Of a DNA stretch of 25,499 nucleotides, positions 7,976 through 15,018 are shown piece by piece; position 1 is the first letter of the stretch, and each line of letters starts with the position of its first letter. Origin of the DNA: Clostridia bacterium (lineage in GTDB: Bacteria; Bacillota; Clostridia; Christensenellales; Borkfalkiaceae); contig CAAGGZ010000095.1 in NCBI GenBank assembly GCA_900769545.1, forward strand, positions 1-25,499, given 5' to 3'. Position numbers and translations under genes: made by a program. Below the pieces are notes generated by a model. It worked only from the letters and a program-made list of their open reading frames with translations. It ran no database searches and had not been told where the DNA came from.

Positions 7976-8389
7976 TTATTCTAATTCAATATATTTCGAT
8001 AGGAGCAAAATCAAATCATCCTTAGATGCAATACCATTTTCCAAATTCATATATTCGTGATAAGAAGAAAAACGGGTCGCTACTTTTACCCCAATAATAC
8101 TATAAGAATCATCAATATAAGTTATTTTAATACAATGTCCTTTTAGCTTCGCAAAATCACTACTATTACGCTTTAATTTAGATAATTCCGTCAAAAAACT
8201 ATCCCTCTCTATTTCACTTAAAATCTTCAAATTTTCTACTTCTTCTGTGTTTTCATTCACGTAAACAAGCGCAACTTCTATAATCGACTCTTTATGATTT
8301 TCATAATCAATACTATTATAAAAACATGCACAAAACAACATTGATAAATTTAAAAATAATATTGCTATTAGCCTTTTTTTACTTTTCAT
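7976..8389 (-). CDS. Small putative lipoprotein (paralogue of the 142-residue neighbour)
   Basis: The 137-residue product has a short Lys-rich N-terminus, a hydrophobic core and a lipobox-like SMLFCAC, which suggests a lipoprotein anchored on the outer face of the cytoplasmic membrane. I do not recognise the family. The mature part aligns by eye with the next gene upstream: both have VYV, an L-K-S-E region, FL-ELS-L, an HC-K-Y core and a closing L-KY-LE (LLSKYIELE here). The two are therefore diverged tandem paralogues. The start has AGGGGTGA upstream. The gene is last in the four-gene operon, 20 bp after its paralogue and followed by the decayed repeat and a terminator. Its AT content is visibly higher than that of the flanking housekeeping genes. 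Confidence 0.75.
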   Translation of the reverse strand: MKSKKRLIAILFLNLSMLFCACFYNSIDYENHKESIIEVALVYVNENTEEVENLKILSEIERDSFLTELSKLKRNSSDFAKLKGHCIKITYIDDSYSIIGVKVATRFSSYHEYMNLENGIASKDDLILLLSKYIELE

Positions 8390-8409
8390 TCATTCACCCC
8401 TATAAAGGA

Positions 8410-8838
8410 TTACTCCAAATCCACATATTTCGTTAATACGGCTTTAAGTTCACCATAATCTGCAAACCCCTCGACGCTTTCTTCTATTCTTCCGCCTCTT
8501 GAAGAATATTTTGTTGCTCGTCCTTGTGCCCCCAAGATAATATACGCAGAATCCTCATATATCAGCTTTACACAATGAGATGTAGGCTTTTCAGCATTAG
8601 GCGCATCTCTAAACTCTAATCTTGAAAGTTCTTTTAAAAAATCCTCTAAATCCGTCTCTGAAATTACTTTTAAACTTTTTACATAATACAGACTTGGATC
8701 AACGTAGACAATTTCAGCCCCTACAACCCCAGTACTTAATTCTTCATAGGAACGCAGATGATTCGCCCAGCCTTTATAGCATCCCACACAGAAAAATAAT
8801 TTTATAAATATTAAAAATCCTATAAATATTTTTTTCAT
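8410..8838 (-). CDS. Small putative lipoprotein (paralogue of the 137-residue neighbour)
   Basis: The 142-residue product begins MKKIFIGFLIFIKLFFCVGC, a signal peptide with a lipobox cysteine near residue 20. Function unknown. The mature domain shares its pattern with the 137-residue neighbour: VYVDPS, LKVISETD, FLKELSRLEF, SHCVKLIYEDSAYIILG and a closing VLTKYVDLE. The Cys of the HC pair is conserved in both. The region around the start (GGGTAAACT, then ATG and codons MKKIF) is nearly identical to the start of the 190-residue lipoprotein gene upstream, which suggests the signal-peptide region was copied between genes. It begins 9 bp after the upstream stop with an AGGGG ribosome binding site. 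Confidence 0.78.
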   Translation of the reverse strand: MKKIFIGFLIFIKLFFCVGCYKGWANHLRSYEELSTGVVGAEIVYVDPSLYYVKSLKVISETDLEDFLKELSRLEFRDAPNAEKPTSHCVKLIYEDSAYIILGAQGRATKYSSRGGRIEESVEGFADYGELKAVLTKYVDLE

Positions 8839-8847
8839 AGTTTACCC

Positions 8848-9420
8848 CTACCTGTCAAAATCAAACCAATCATCAAAATAATAATCGAGAAATTTATCAA
8901 TTTGGAAATTGGTTGCAAGTGCTATTTCTTCTTCTGACTCAGGATGGCCATAAATACCCATAAAAACTAGCATATTTCTATCATCGTGATAACCTGCCAT
9001 CCAAAACTCAATATACTTGCCTCCCCAATTCTCTCCTGGAAAAGCATTATCTATTTCTGCGTCATCATTATATTCTTGCATAAAGGTGTAGCCGTTATAA
9101 GAAAAGGTGTTTTCTTGGGAAAGAACCATATTCTCCAATAAAAACGTTTTTGCCTCAACATACTCCGCTTCATCATAATGCAGATACATAAGTGATTTAT
9201 GGGGTTTATTCTCTGAACCTATCACCTCTGGTTCATACATATAATAGTCCCCAGCTATATAAGTATAATCTTCTAAAAAAGTCTTACTCGGCAAATATTT
9301 ATCAATACTCACCGAATTGTTTCCTTGATTATAGTTTTTTAATCCTTCAACTTGATATCCGCAAGAAGTAAACGAAAAACAACATAATAAACATAAAATT
9401 GTCGCAAATATTTTTTTCAT
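8848..9420 (-). CDS. Putative lipoprotein, 190 residues
   Basis: The N-terminus (MKKIFATILCLLCCFSFTSCG) is a textbook lipoprotein signal, with lipobox FTSC and acylated Cys near residue 20. The mature protein is acidic and rich in Tyr, Asp, Glu and Asn, without repeats or a motif I can assign. Segments such as YIAGDYYMYEP, YIEFWMAGYHDD and the C-terminal FLDYYFDDWFDF look like a small beta-rich binding domain; this is impression only. It starts 3 bp after the stop of the 101-residue membrane protein, so coupling is likely. Its first nine codons lie in the 67-bp repeat that recurs at 7889-7955. It could be a substrate-binding, immunity or surface-display protein; nothing in the sequence decides. 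Confidence 0.75.
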   Translation of the reverse strand: MKKIFATILCLLCCFSFTSCGYQVEGLKNYNQGNNSVSIDKYLPSKTFLEDYTYIAGDYYMYEPEVIGSENKPHKSLMYLHYDEAEYVEAKTFLLENMVLSQENTFSYNGYTFMQEYNDDAEIDNAFPGENWGGKYIEFWMAGYHDDRNMLVFMGIYGHPESEEEIALATNFQIDKFLDYYFDDWFDFDR

Positions 9421-9459
9421 AGTTTATCCCAAAAACGTTAAAAGAATCGAACAGAGTAC
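9393..9459 (-). repeat. 67-bp perfect direct repeat, copy B
   Basis: The intact copy: it spans the end of the 101-residue membrane protein gene and the start of the 190-residue lipoprotein gene. Identical to 7889-7955. A shorter piece, about 20 bp around the start codon, is also nearly repeated at 8823-8848 before the 142-residue gene. Confidence 0.95.
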
Positions 9460-9729
9460 TAAAAGAACACAAATAAACATTGCGGTGCAATAAACTTTTA
9501 CAATAAGTTTCTTTTTTTCTAACGAAATAAACAGCAAGGTTAAGGCTACACCGCACACTCCTCCTACAGCACCGAGAAATAGCGGCATTTTTTCTTGGAT
9601 ATTTGGGCTACCGCTAAGGCTAAACACCCCTATCATAGTGCCCACTAATCCAATTGCGTATATAACACAACCCATTATAAATAAAATTTTATTTTTAATT
9701 ACAAAATAATCTTTTAATATTTCCCTCAT
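9424..9729 (-). CDS. Small multi-pass membrane protein, 101 residues
   Basis: The product has three hydrophobic segments, near 16-38, 50-70 and 79-100, with a short N-terminal charged stretch (MREILKDYFVIKNK) and a Lys cluster EKKK between helices two and three, which predicts the small loops and their sidedness. Family not recognised. It is the first gene of the accessory operon, with an AGAGGT ribosome binding site and a strong SigA promoter at 9758-9786. Its last codons are copied in the 67-bp repeat. A small membrane protein followed by lipoproteins is an arrangement seen in some immunity or export cassettes, but no toxin or transporter is present here, so I give no function. Confidence 0.78.
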   Translation of the reverse strand: MREILKDYFVIKNKILFIMGCVIYAIGLVGTMIGVFSLSGSPNIQEKMPLFLGAVGGVCGVALTLLFISLEKKKLIVKVYCTAMFICVLLVLCSILLTFLG

Positions 9730-9757
9730 ATTTTATACCTCTTTATCGCTTTGCTAT

Positions 9758-9786
9758 ATTTTACCACACCTATTTTCTCTTGTCAA
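9758..9786 (-). promoter_or_regulatory. SigA promoter of the accessory lipoprotein operon
   Basis: Minus strand: perfect TTGACA -35 (9781-9786), 17-bp spacer, TAAAAT -10 (9758-9763), about 30 nt ahead of the 101-residue gene. Confidence 0.85.
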
Positions 9787-9799
9787 GATGTAAACGTAA

Positions 9800-9835
9800 A
9801 AAAGAACACAGCCCCGTGAAAAGCTGTGCTCCCTT
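9800..9835 (-). terminator. Intrinsic terminator after the small post-spoIVA gene
   Basis: Minus strand: an 8-bp stem of AGCACAGC and GCTGTGTT (one wobble), with a loop of about 10 nt, then C and a run of T. It lies a few bases after the stop of the 53-codon gene and just before the promoter of the lipoprotein operon, so it separates the two units. Confidence 0.8.
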
Positions 9836-9838
9836 TGT

Positions 9839-10000
9839 TTATTCATTTTTAAGTTCCCAATTATTCGGTATGCCGTTTTTATCGGGCTCGATGCCACGCT
9901 CGGGCGGCTCGGTAACGGTTTTCAAAGAAGAAATATACTTTGCGTATTCCTCTTCCGTGATTTTAGGCACTTTTGCTTTCTTTTTCGATACTTTACTCAT
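9839..10000 (-). CDS. Small hypothetical protein (53 residues) downstream of spoIVA
   Basis: A 53-codon ORF starts at the ATG at 10000 behind a strong GGAGG ribosome binding site with 6-nt spacing, and is closed by a terminator right after its stop. The protein begins with a Lys-rich stretch (MSKVSKKKAKVPK), then a predicted helix (EEEYAKYISSLK), then a Pro/Gly-rich tail (TEPPERGIEPDKNGIPNNWE). No signal peptide or membrane segment. I do not recognise it. The 60-bp gap after spoIVA contains CATACTTTATA, which fits the -10 of SigK/SigE mother-cell promoters. Expression during sporulation and a coat or cortex role are possible but inferred. The ribosome binding site, the terminator and codon usage like its neighbours argue that it is a real gene. 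Confidence 0.72.
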   Translation of the reverse strand: MSKVSKKKAKVPKITEEEYAKYISSLKTVTEPPERGIEPDKNGIPNNWELKNE

Positions 10001-10026
10001 ACAAACCTCCGTGTTCGGAATTTGTA

Positions 10027-10035
10027 TAAAGTATG
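10027..10035 (-). promoter_or_regulatory. Candidate SigK/SigE-type -10 for the small gene
   Basis: Minus strand CATACTTTA matches the CATANNNTA consensus of the SigK -10. An A/T-rich ATAAAA lies 15 bp upstream and could serve as a SigE-type -35. No SigA-like pair is seen in the 60-bp gap. Short consensus, so modest weight. Confidence 0.4.
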
Positions 10036-10060
10036 CCCGATTTACCTTTCTTTTATTCTT

Positions 10061-11530
10061 CTAAAACAACAAACAAATTACGTTGCCTTTCCCCTCGTTG
10101 ACAATACGAGTCATCGCTCGGCGCATTTTTCGGCGGAGTTCTAAAGGCATAGCGTTGGATTTTCCCGATAACTCGTCGCCAACAAGCGAGCGCAAGGATT
10201 TCCCAAAAATATTCGTCTCCCACACCTTATCATCGCCCTCGTCGTAGCATTTAAGTGTTTCGCTGACAAATTCCTCACTCTGCTGTTTCGTGCCGATAAT
10301 CGGATTGACGGAGCCCGAAACGTCCACCTTTACCACGTGATAGCTGACGGCATTTGCTTTAAACTGCACTCCGTAGCCAGAGCCTTTTTTGACAAGCTGC
10401 GGCTTATCGAGCGTATACTCCGTCTCCGTGGGATATACGATACCGTAGCCGTTTTTCTCCGCCTCGATAAAGGCGTCCTTTACCTTATCGTAATCTCGCT
10501 TCACGCCCGACAGCGCGCGCACGAATTTCATAAGCGCAAGCTCCCCGTCGATGGTTTCGCCGCTCTCGGCGGTGAGCATACGGTAGAACAAACTTTCCTT
10601 GGCGGCGATAGAGATTTCCACTTTCCCTTTTCCCAAATCCATTTTAATTTCTTCGGGATTGATAAAGTCGGCGTCCTCGTCAAAAAGCGTTTCAAAAACA
10701 AAGCAATCGCGCATTTTTTTGACGTCTTTTGCCGCCGCCTTAAATCCCGTAATCAGCGTGGAAACCGATTCGTTGTCTTCGGGGAAAGATTGCAACCATT
10801 TGGGAATTTTGACGTCAATCGTCATCACGGGGAACTCAAAGAGCGCCTTTTGCAAGATATATAAAATATCTTCTTCCGTCATCGTTTCCACGTTGACCGC
10901 AACTACGGGCGTTTGGTATTTTTCTTCCAAAGACTCCCGAAGAGCCGTTCGATTTTGCGGTTCCTTACAGTTGAGCAAAATGACAAAAGGTTTATCGATT
11001 GCTTTTAATTCCGCTACGGCGCGCTCCTCCGCCGCCACGTACTGCGGACGGGCAATGTCCGTAATACTGCCGTCCGTTGTCACCAATACCCCTATTGTGG
11101 AATGTTCTTTGATGACTTTTTCCGTACCCAACGCAGCCGCCTGTTCAAAAGGCATAGCCGTTTCGCTCCACGGCGTTTTAACGAGCCGAGGCATTCCCTC
11201 CTCCTCGAAGCCGTTTGCGCCCTCTACGGCAAACCCAACGCAATCCACCAACCGAACGGAAGCCTCTGCGCCTTTGGCTACGGCTATTTTTGCCGCTTTT
11301 GCAGGGACGAATTTCGGTTCCGTTGTCATAACGGTTTTCCCTGCCGCCGATTGAGGGAGCTCATCCGTCATTACCGCCCGTTCGTTTTCCGAAGCGGAAG
11401 GAATGACAAGCGTTTCCATAAACCGCTTGATAAAGGTCGATTTCCCTGTCCGAACCGGACCTACTACGCCTATGTAAATATCACCGCCCGTGCGGTTTGC
11501 TATATCTTCGTACACACTGTAATTTTCCAT
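10061..11530 (-). CDS. spoIVA: Stage IV sporulation protein A, spore coat basement ATPase
   Basis: SpoIVA is made in the mother cell, binds the forespore surface with SpoVM, and polymerises with ATP hydrolysis into the platform on which the spore coat and cortex are built. The 489-residue product matches the usual 492. The N-terminus (YEDIANRTGGDIYIGVVGPVRTGKST) carries the conserved Walker A loop GPVRTGKS at 24-31; the C-terminus closes with the conserved basic stretch RRKMRRAMTRIVNEGKGNVICLLF-type end. The ATG at 11530 is chosen over the TTG one codon upstream because GGGAGG lies 6 nt before it. No SigA promoter is seen, but a SigE-like pair lies at 11595-11624. Its presence shows an endospore-forming lineage, or at least one that retains the pathway. 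Confidence 0.97.
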   Translation of the reverse strand: MENYSVYEDIANRTGGDIYIGVVGPVRTGKSTFIKRFMETLVIPSASENERAVMTDELPQSAAGKTVMTTEPKFVPAKAAKIAVAKGAEASVRLVDCVGFAVEGANGFEEEGMPRLVKTPWSETAMPFEQAAALGTEKVIKEHSTIGVLVTTDGSITDIARPQYVAAEERAVAELKAIDKPFVILLNCKEPQNRTALRESLEEKYQTPVVAVNVETMTEEDILYILQKALFEFPVMTIDVKIPKWLQSFPEDNESVSTLITGFKAAAKDVKKMRDCFVFETLFDEDADFINPEEIKMDLGKGKVEISIAAKESLFYRMLTAESGETIDGELALMKFVRALSGVKRDYDKVKDAFIEAEKNGYGIVYPTETEYTLDKPQLVKKGSGYGVQFKANAVSYHVVKVDVSGSVNPIIGTKQQSEEFVSETLKCYDEGDDKVWETNIFGKSLRSLVGDELSGKSNAMPLELRRKMRRAMTRIVNEGKGNVICLLF

Positions 11531-11573
11531 CAACGACCTCCCATCGTGATTCTCGCGGAAAACGTATTGATAT

Positions 11574-11609
11574 AAAAAATCTCCGCATACGGTTTATCTT
11601 ATGCGGAGA
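11574..11609 (-). terminator. Strong intrinsic terminator of the DUF624-to-HEAT operon
   Basis: Minus strand: stem CTCCGCATA / TATGCGGAG (9 perfect bp), loop AGATAAACCG, then ATTTTTTAT. It lies 20 bp after the stop of the 275-residue gene and insulates spoIVA from the upstream operon. Confidence 0.9.
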
Positions 11610-11624
11610 AGTGTGCGTTTATGC
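11595..11624 (-). promoter_or_regulatory. Candidate SigE promoter of spoIVA, inside the terminator
   Basis: Minus strand: GCATAAA (11618-11624) as a -35 of the KMATATT type, a 14-bp spacer, then CATAAGATA (11595-11603) as a -10 of the CATACANT/CATANNNTA type. SigE controls spoIVA in Bacillus subtilis. Transcription would start within the loop or 3' arm of the terminator hairpin, so the spoIVA message could not form it. Inferred from consensus only. Confidence 0.4.
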
Positions 11625-11627
11625 TTT

Positions 11628-12455
11628 TTAATTTTTCAATTCCTCGTGCGTTGCGGCTTTTGAAGACGCCACCTCTACGGCGAGATAGTCTTTATCGTCG
11701 GAGAAATCACGAGGCTCGTCGTACTCACCGCCGAGCGCCTCGATGGCGTACTTGAGTTCCTGAAACTCCACAAACCCAATCGTCCTATCTTCAATACGCT
11801 CAAGCAAGTGCGGCAGAGCCCTTTCATCGCCGTAAGCGGCGAGATAGCTGGCGCGCATAGGCGTTTCCTCGCCCGATAAAAACGCCTGCAATAATATATC
11901 GAAAATTCTATCCTCTTTTTCTTTTACTCGGGAAAGGATTTCCAACATATATTCTTTGGCAATACCTTGTTGACATAAGTCGTACGCTCTGTCTTTGATT
12001 TCGTCTGCATGAATACGAAAAATATCGGCAAGGTCGCTGCGCAAATCTTCGTCAAAGCGGTTTTCGCTCAAAATCCTAAAATAGCTGTCGAAGGCGCGCG
12101 TATCGTCGCCAAGTAAGTTTACGGCATACACCGCCGCTTGCGTATCGTCGCCCTCGAGCAGAGGCAACAGCGTTTCCGCCGCTCCGCGGTTTTCAATTTC
12201 GGAGCAAAGAAACTCGGGCACGGGAACGTCCTCTTTTAAATGCGCGGCAAGGGTAGCGGAAAGCTCCTCATCCGTCATTTTCGCATAGTATTCCTTAGGA
12301 GTACATTTTACTTTTGCTACGTACGTATCGCCGAACTTTTTATACAGTTTGGGAATGACGTCCTCCCATTGTTTTTCCGTGTATTTATTCTTATTTTCTT
12401 CCATATATTGCGCCAGCTTTTCATCGAAAAGCCCGTCAAAATCAATCAACTTCAT
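11628..12455 (-). CDS. Acidic HEAT-like helical protein, function unknown
   Basis: The 275-residue, Asp/Glu-rich protein is predicted to be all helical. From about residue 83 it shows short repeated helical units (AAETLLPLLEGDD, AAVYAVNLLGDD, RASYLAAYGDERALPHLLERIED) that resemble HEAT or PBS-lyase-like repeats used for protein binding. The N-terminal 75 residues contain a KYTEKQWEDVIPKLYKKFGDTYV segment and no motif I can place. No signal or membrane segment. The ATG at 12455 lies inside the end of the TPR gene (14-bp overlap, different frame) with GGAG seven bases upstream, so the two are probably co-translated and may work together. I do not assign a specific function. Confidence 0.8.
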   Translation of the reverse strand: MKLIDFDGLFDEKLAQYMEENKNKYTEKQWEDVIPKLYKKFGDTYVAKVKCTPKEYYAKMTDEELSATLAAHLKEDVPVPEFLCSEIENRGAAETLLPLLEGDDTQAAVYAVNLLGDDTRAFDSYFRILSENRFDEDLRSDLADIFRIHADEIKDRAYDLCQQGIAKEYMLEILSRVKEKEDRIFDILLQAFLSGEETPMRASYLAAYGDERALPHLLERIEDRTIGFVEFQELKYAIEALGGEYDEPRDFSDDKDYLAVEVASSKAATHEELKN

Positions 12456-14169
12456 TCTGTTTCTCCGTTTTTTCCTTTTCGTTTCCTAAATCGTATTCCT
12501 CCGATAAAACCACGCTAAGAAGCACCCCAACCCTCGCAGGGTCTGCGTCGAACGCTTTTGCGACGTTTTGCATATCGGAGCCCAGCTCCTTCAAGCCCGC
12601 CATCACGAAAATCGCGCAGGCGCAATCGTCCATATTGTCAATCAAATCAAGACTGTCGTACTTTTCCAACGCGCGGTAGAGCTTTTCCGCCGCAAACTTG
12701 ATTTTATCGCCGTACGATTCCTCCAAAAGTACGAATTTGGAAGCAATTCTTGCGTAAGCGCCGATAAAACGCTTGCGTTTCTTTCTGCCTATTTTTATGC
12801 GCTGCATATAGGCTTTCCTATATATATTACAGAGCACGATACCAAATTCCATATCCTCGTTACATTCGTATAAAAGACGCATAGTTTCTATCTTTAAAAC
12901 GTCTAAAATATCGGGGTCAAGGAATACGCTTTTTATAAATTCATCCGCGCGAACGTGTACCGCCGTAACCAGCGCCAAATGCTGCAAATCGTGGTCTGCC
13001 CCGTCCATTTCATCAAAACACCAATGGAAATATCCGTCGTGCAAGGCAATTAAGCCGAAAATCTGCGCTTCGTCCTTGGGACATTCGCTGATTCGAATAA
13101 GCGAGCGGCAACGGCTTTCACGCTCCTCTTGCGGCAAATGGTAAAAATAAATAAGCTCGGGCTTATCGATAAGACCTTCCTTGTAATTGCGAATGGCTTT
13201 GAGGTAATATTTCGCCACTTCCGCATCGGGATAAATAACGCAAAGATCGGCAAGCGCGCGTTCCGCCTCGTCGATTTTACCGCATTTATAGGCGGAAACC
13301 GCCTTAAAATACAACATTCTGCCATCATAGGGCATTTTTCTATCTAAGAGACAAAATTTCTCATACGCCTCGGCGTGCAAACCGTTTTCACAGCATACCG
13401 TCGCTACTTTGTATAAATCGTCCGATTCATCTAACTGTTTTTTGGAAAGCTCTTTGGCGAGCGTGCCGCTCTCTTCCGTCCTGCCCTGCTCCAAATACAC
13501 GGCGGCGAGCGTTGCCTGCGCGCGAGTGTTATCTGGATATTCTTCCAAGAGCGCTTTGCAAATTTGTTCGGCTTGCTCCGTTTCCCCTATAAGAAGATGA
13601 GCGACCGCCTGCATTTCCTGCGCGGAAACGTATTCCTTTGCGCCTTTTTCCACTTTGCCAAGCTCGTATATAGCGCGGTTGCAATCCCCTGCCTTTAAGG
13701 CTCTCGTACCAATAGAAACTTCTTTGGAATAGTCGGCAAGTCGAGGTGGATACACAAAACGGAATTTGTCCTTTTTCGCCGAAGAAAAAGCCTCGGCAAT
13801 ATCCATTTTTGTTTCCTCGGGCAGAGTGTCGTCCGCATCGATAAGACGATTGTAGTAATACGCCGATTGCCCCTCGTTGCCCATATTCAGGAAATTGACC
13901 GCCAAGCCCTCGTATATATCGGGCAAATCTTCAAGCTCTGCAATATCCAAGAATTGGAACCACCAATTCAAAGCCGAGCCGTTGAGCCCCATTCCCTCGT
14001 ATATATCGCAAAGACGGGTGTAAATATCTCCGTCTCCGCCGTATAATTCTAATTGTTTGTACGCAAAACGGAGAGCGGAAAGATAATTCCCCTCATTGTA
14101 ATACTGATCAGCCATGTGTCCCAACCGTTTCAGGCTGTAATCGATTTTCATTACTTTTCCGTCTTTCAT
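12442..14169 (-). CDS. Large TPR-repeat protein, function unknown
   Basis: The 575-residue protein is a helical repeat scaffold. TPR-like units are clear near 17-70 (YYNEGNYLSALRFAYKQLE, then IYTRLCDIYEGMG), near 190-230 (LLIGETEQAEQICKALLEEYP, then AQATLAAVYLEQGRTEES) and near 260-310 (ENGLHAEAYEKFCLLDRKMP, YKCGKIDEAERALADLCVIYP). The C-terminal 200 residues lose the TPR pattern and include a basic patch KIGRKKRKRF. No signal peptide. The ATG at 14169 has GGAG close upstream; an in-frame ATG six codons on is possible. It follows hslO by 9 bp and overlaps the HEAT-like gene. The context with Hsp33 and a methyltransferase suggests a cytoplasmic interaction or stress role, but that is inference. 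Confidence 0.85.
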   Translation of the reverse strand: MKDGKVMKIDYSLKRLGHMADQYYNEGNYLSALRFAYKQLELYGGDGDIYTRLCDIYEGMGLNGSALNWWFQFLDIAELEDLPDIYEGLAVNFLNMGNEGQSAYYYNRLIDADDTLPEETKMDIAEAFSSAKKDKFRFVYPPRLADYSKEVSIGTRALKAGDCNRAIYELGKVEKGAKEYVSAQEMQAVAHLLIGETEQAEQICKALLEEYPDNTRAQATLAAVYLEQGRTEESGTLAKELSKKQLDESDDLYKVATVCCENGLHAEAYEKFCLLDRKMPYDGRMLYFKAVSAYKCGKIDEAERALADLCVIYPDAEVAKYYLKAIRNYKEGLIDKPELIYFYHLPQEERESRCRSLIRISECPKDEAQIFGLIALHDGYFHWCFDEMDGADHDLQHLALVTAVHVRADEFIKSVFLDPDILDVLKIETMRLLYECNEDMEFGIVLCNIYRKAYMQRIKIGRKKRKRFIGAYARIASKFVLLEESYGDKIKFAAEKLYRALEKYDSLDLIDNMDDCACAIFVMAGLKELGSDMQNVAKAFDADPARVGVLLSVVLSEEYDLGNEKEKTEKQNEVD

Positions 14170-14178
14170 ACTGCTCCG

Positions 14179-15018
14179 TTACTTTTTAAATATTTCGTCT
14201 GCGTCCTTATCCGTAAATTCATAGTCGGTGTTGCAATAATGACAATGCACCTTTAAACTGCCGTCCTCTCGAATGATTTGGCGCATTTGCTCCTCACCCA
14301 CCGATACCAGCACCTGCGAGAGGTACTCTCTCGAACAGTTGCACGTATACGTGGCTTTTCTTTCGTCCCAAACAACCTCTTCCACGTCAAAGTTCGTCTT
14401 GATAAGTTCCCCTAACGGTTGCGTTTTGAGCGCAGTCAACAAGCCGTCTAAATCCAACGCTGCAACTTTTTCGATCGTTTCCTTATCCGCAAACGGCAAG
14501 GGTTGCACCGCTACCACGCCTGCAAAAGCGCACACTCCGTCCTCGGTGAGCTCTACCGCCGTTTTGATACGGGTAGGAAGCTGTTCGCTGATACGGTAAT
14601 ATTCCTCAAAAGCGCTGTCTATATTGGCATTTTCGGGAAACGCGCAAGAGCCCACAAACGGACGGTTATACCCATCGTCTCGAATGATGGTAAGAGAGCC
14701 GTTCTCCCCAAGACATTCTCTCTCGCTGCAATCCGCCTGCGTGTTGCCGATATAGCCGCGAAGATAAAGTTTTCTATTGCCCGAAACGGCAATTTCTTCG
14801 CACGCTCCGTCACTCTTTATTGAGAGGGATATTTCCCCTGTTTCCTGCTTTAAGCAAGCGCTCATGTACGTCATTGCGGAAAGGGCTCTGCCAAAAACTA
14901 TGGCGGAAGTTTTGGATAAATGATGTTTATTTTTGCCTATTTCGACGATTTCGGTCGTATTGGCGATTGTCAAAGATACCTGCGCGTCAAAAATCAGCGT
15001 TCTTATTACGTTGTTCAT
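14179..15018 (-). CDS. hslO: Hsp33 redox-regulated chaperone
   Basis: Hsp33 is a cytoplasmic holdase activated by oxidative unfolding: oxidation releases zinc from four Cys and exposes the substrate-binding surface. The 279-residue protein ends with the redox switch CXC-X30-CXXC (Cys226, Cys228, Cys259, Cys262; CNC and CHYC), within the family spacing. The N-terminal domain has the expected KTSAIVFGRALSA and VGSCAF segments. The length is close to the usual 290. The ribosome binding site GGGAGGGAG lies inside the end of the methyltransferase gene, whose stop overlaps the hslO ATG by 4 bp (ATGA). Extra Cys (Cys73, Cys97, Cys102, Cys125, Cys163) lie outside the switch. Confidence 0.95.
   Translation of the reverse strand: MNNVIRTLIFDAQVSLTIANTTEIVEIGKNKHHLSKTSAIVFGRALSAMTYMSACLKQETGEISLSIKSDGACEEIAVSGNRKLYLRGYIGNTQADCSERECLGENGSLTIIRDDGYNRPFVGSCAFPENANIDSAFEEYYRISEQLPTRIKTAVELTEDGVCAFAGVVAVQPLPFADKETIEKVAALDLDGLLTALKTQPLGELIKTNFDVEEVVWDERKATYTCNCSREYLSQVLVSVGEEQMRQIIREDGSLKVHCHYCNTDYEFTDKDADEIFKK

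Noticed and set aside
7889..9459. Insertion sequence or composite transposon suggested by flanking 67-bp repeats
   Set aside because: The repeats are direct copies of a gene junction, have no inverted ends, and no transposase lies between them. Local duplication explains them better.
7976..9729. Toxin-immunity or bacteriocin system together with the adjacent CPBP protease
   Set aside because: CPBP proteins can serve in bacteriocin immunity, but here the CPBP gene has its own promoter and leads rlmH and tadA, a terminator separates it from the lipoproteins, and no toxin-like peptide, leader with Gly-Gly motif or ABC exporter is present.
10599..11354. A 251-codon plus-strand ORF opposite spoIVA
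   Set aside because: Low-complexity Ser/Ala-rich translation created by codon bias of spoIVA on the other strand.
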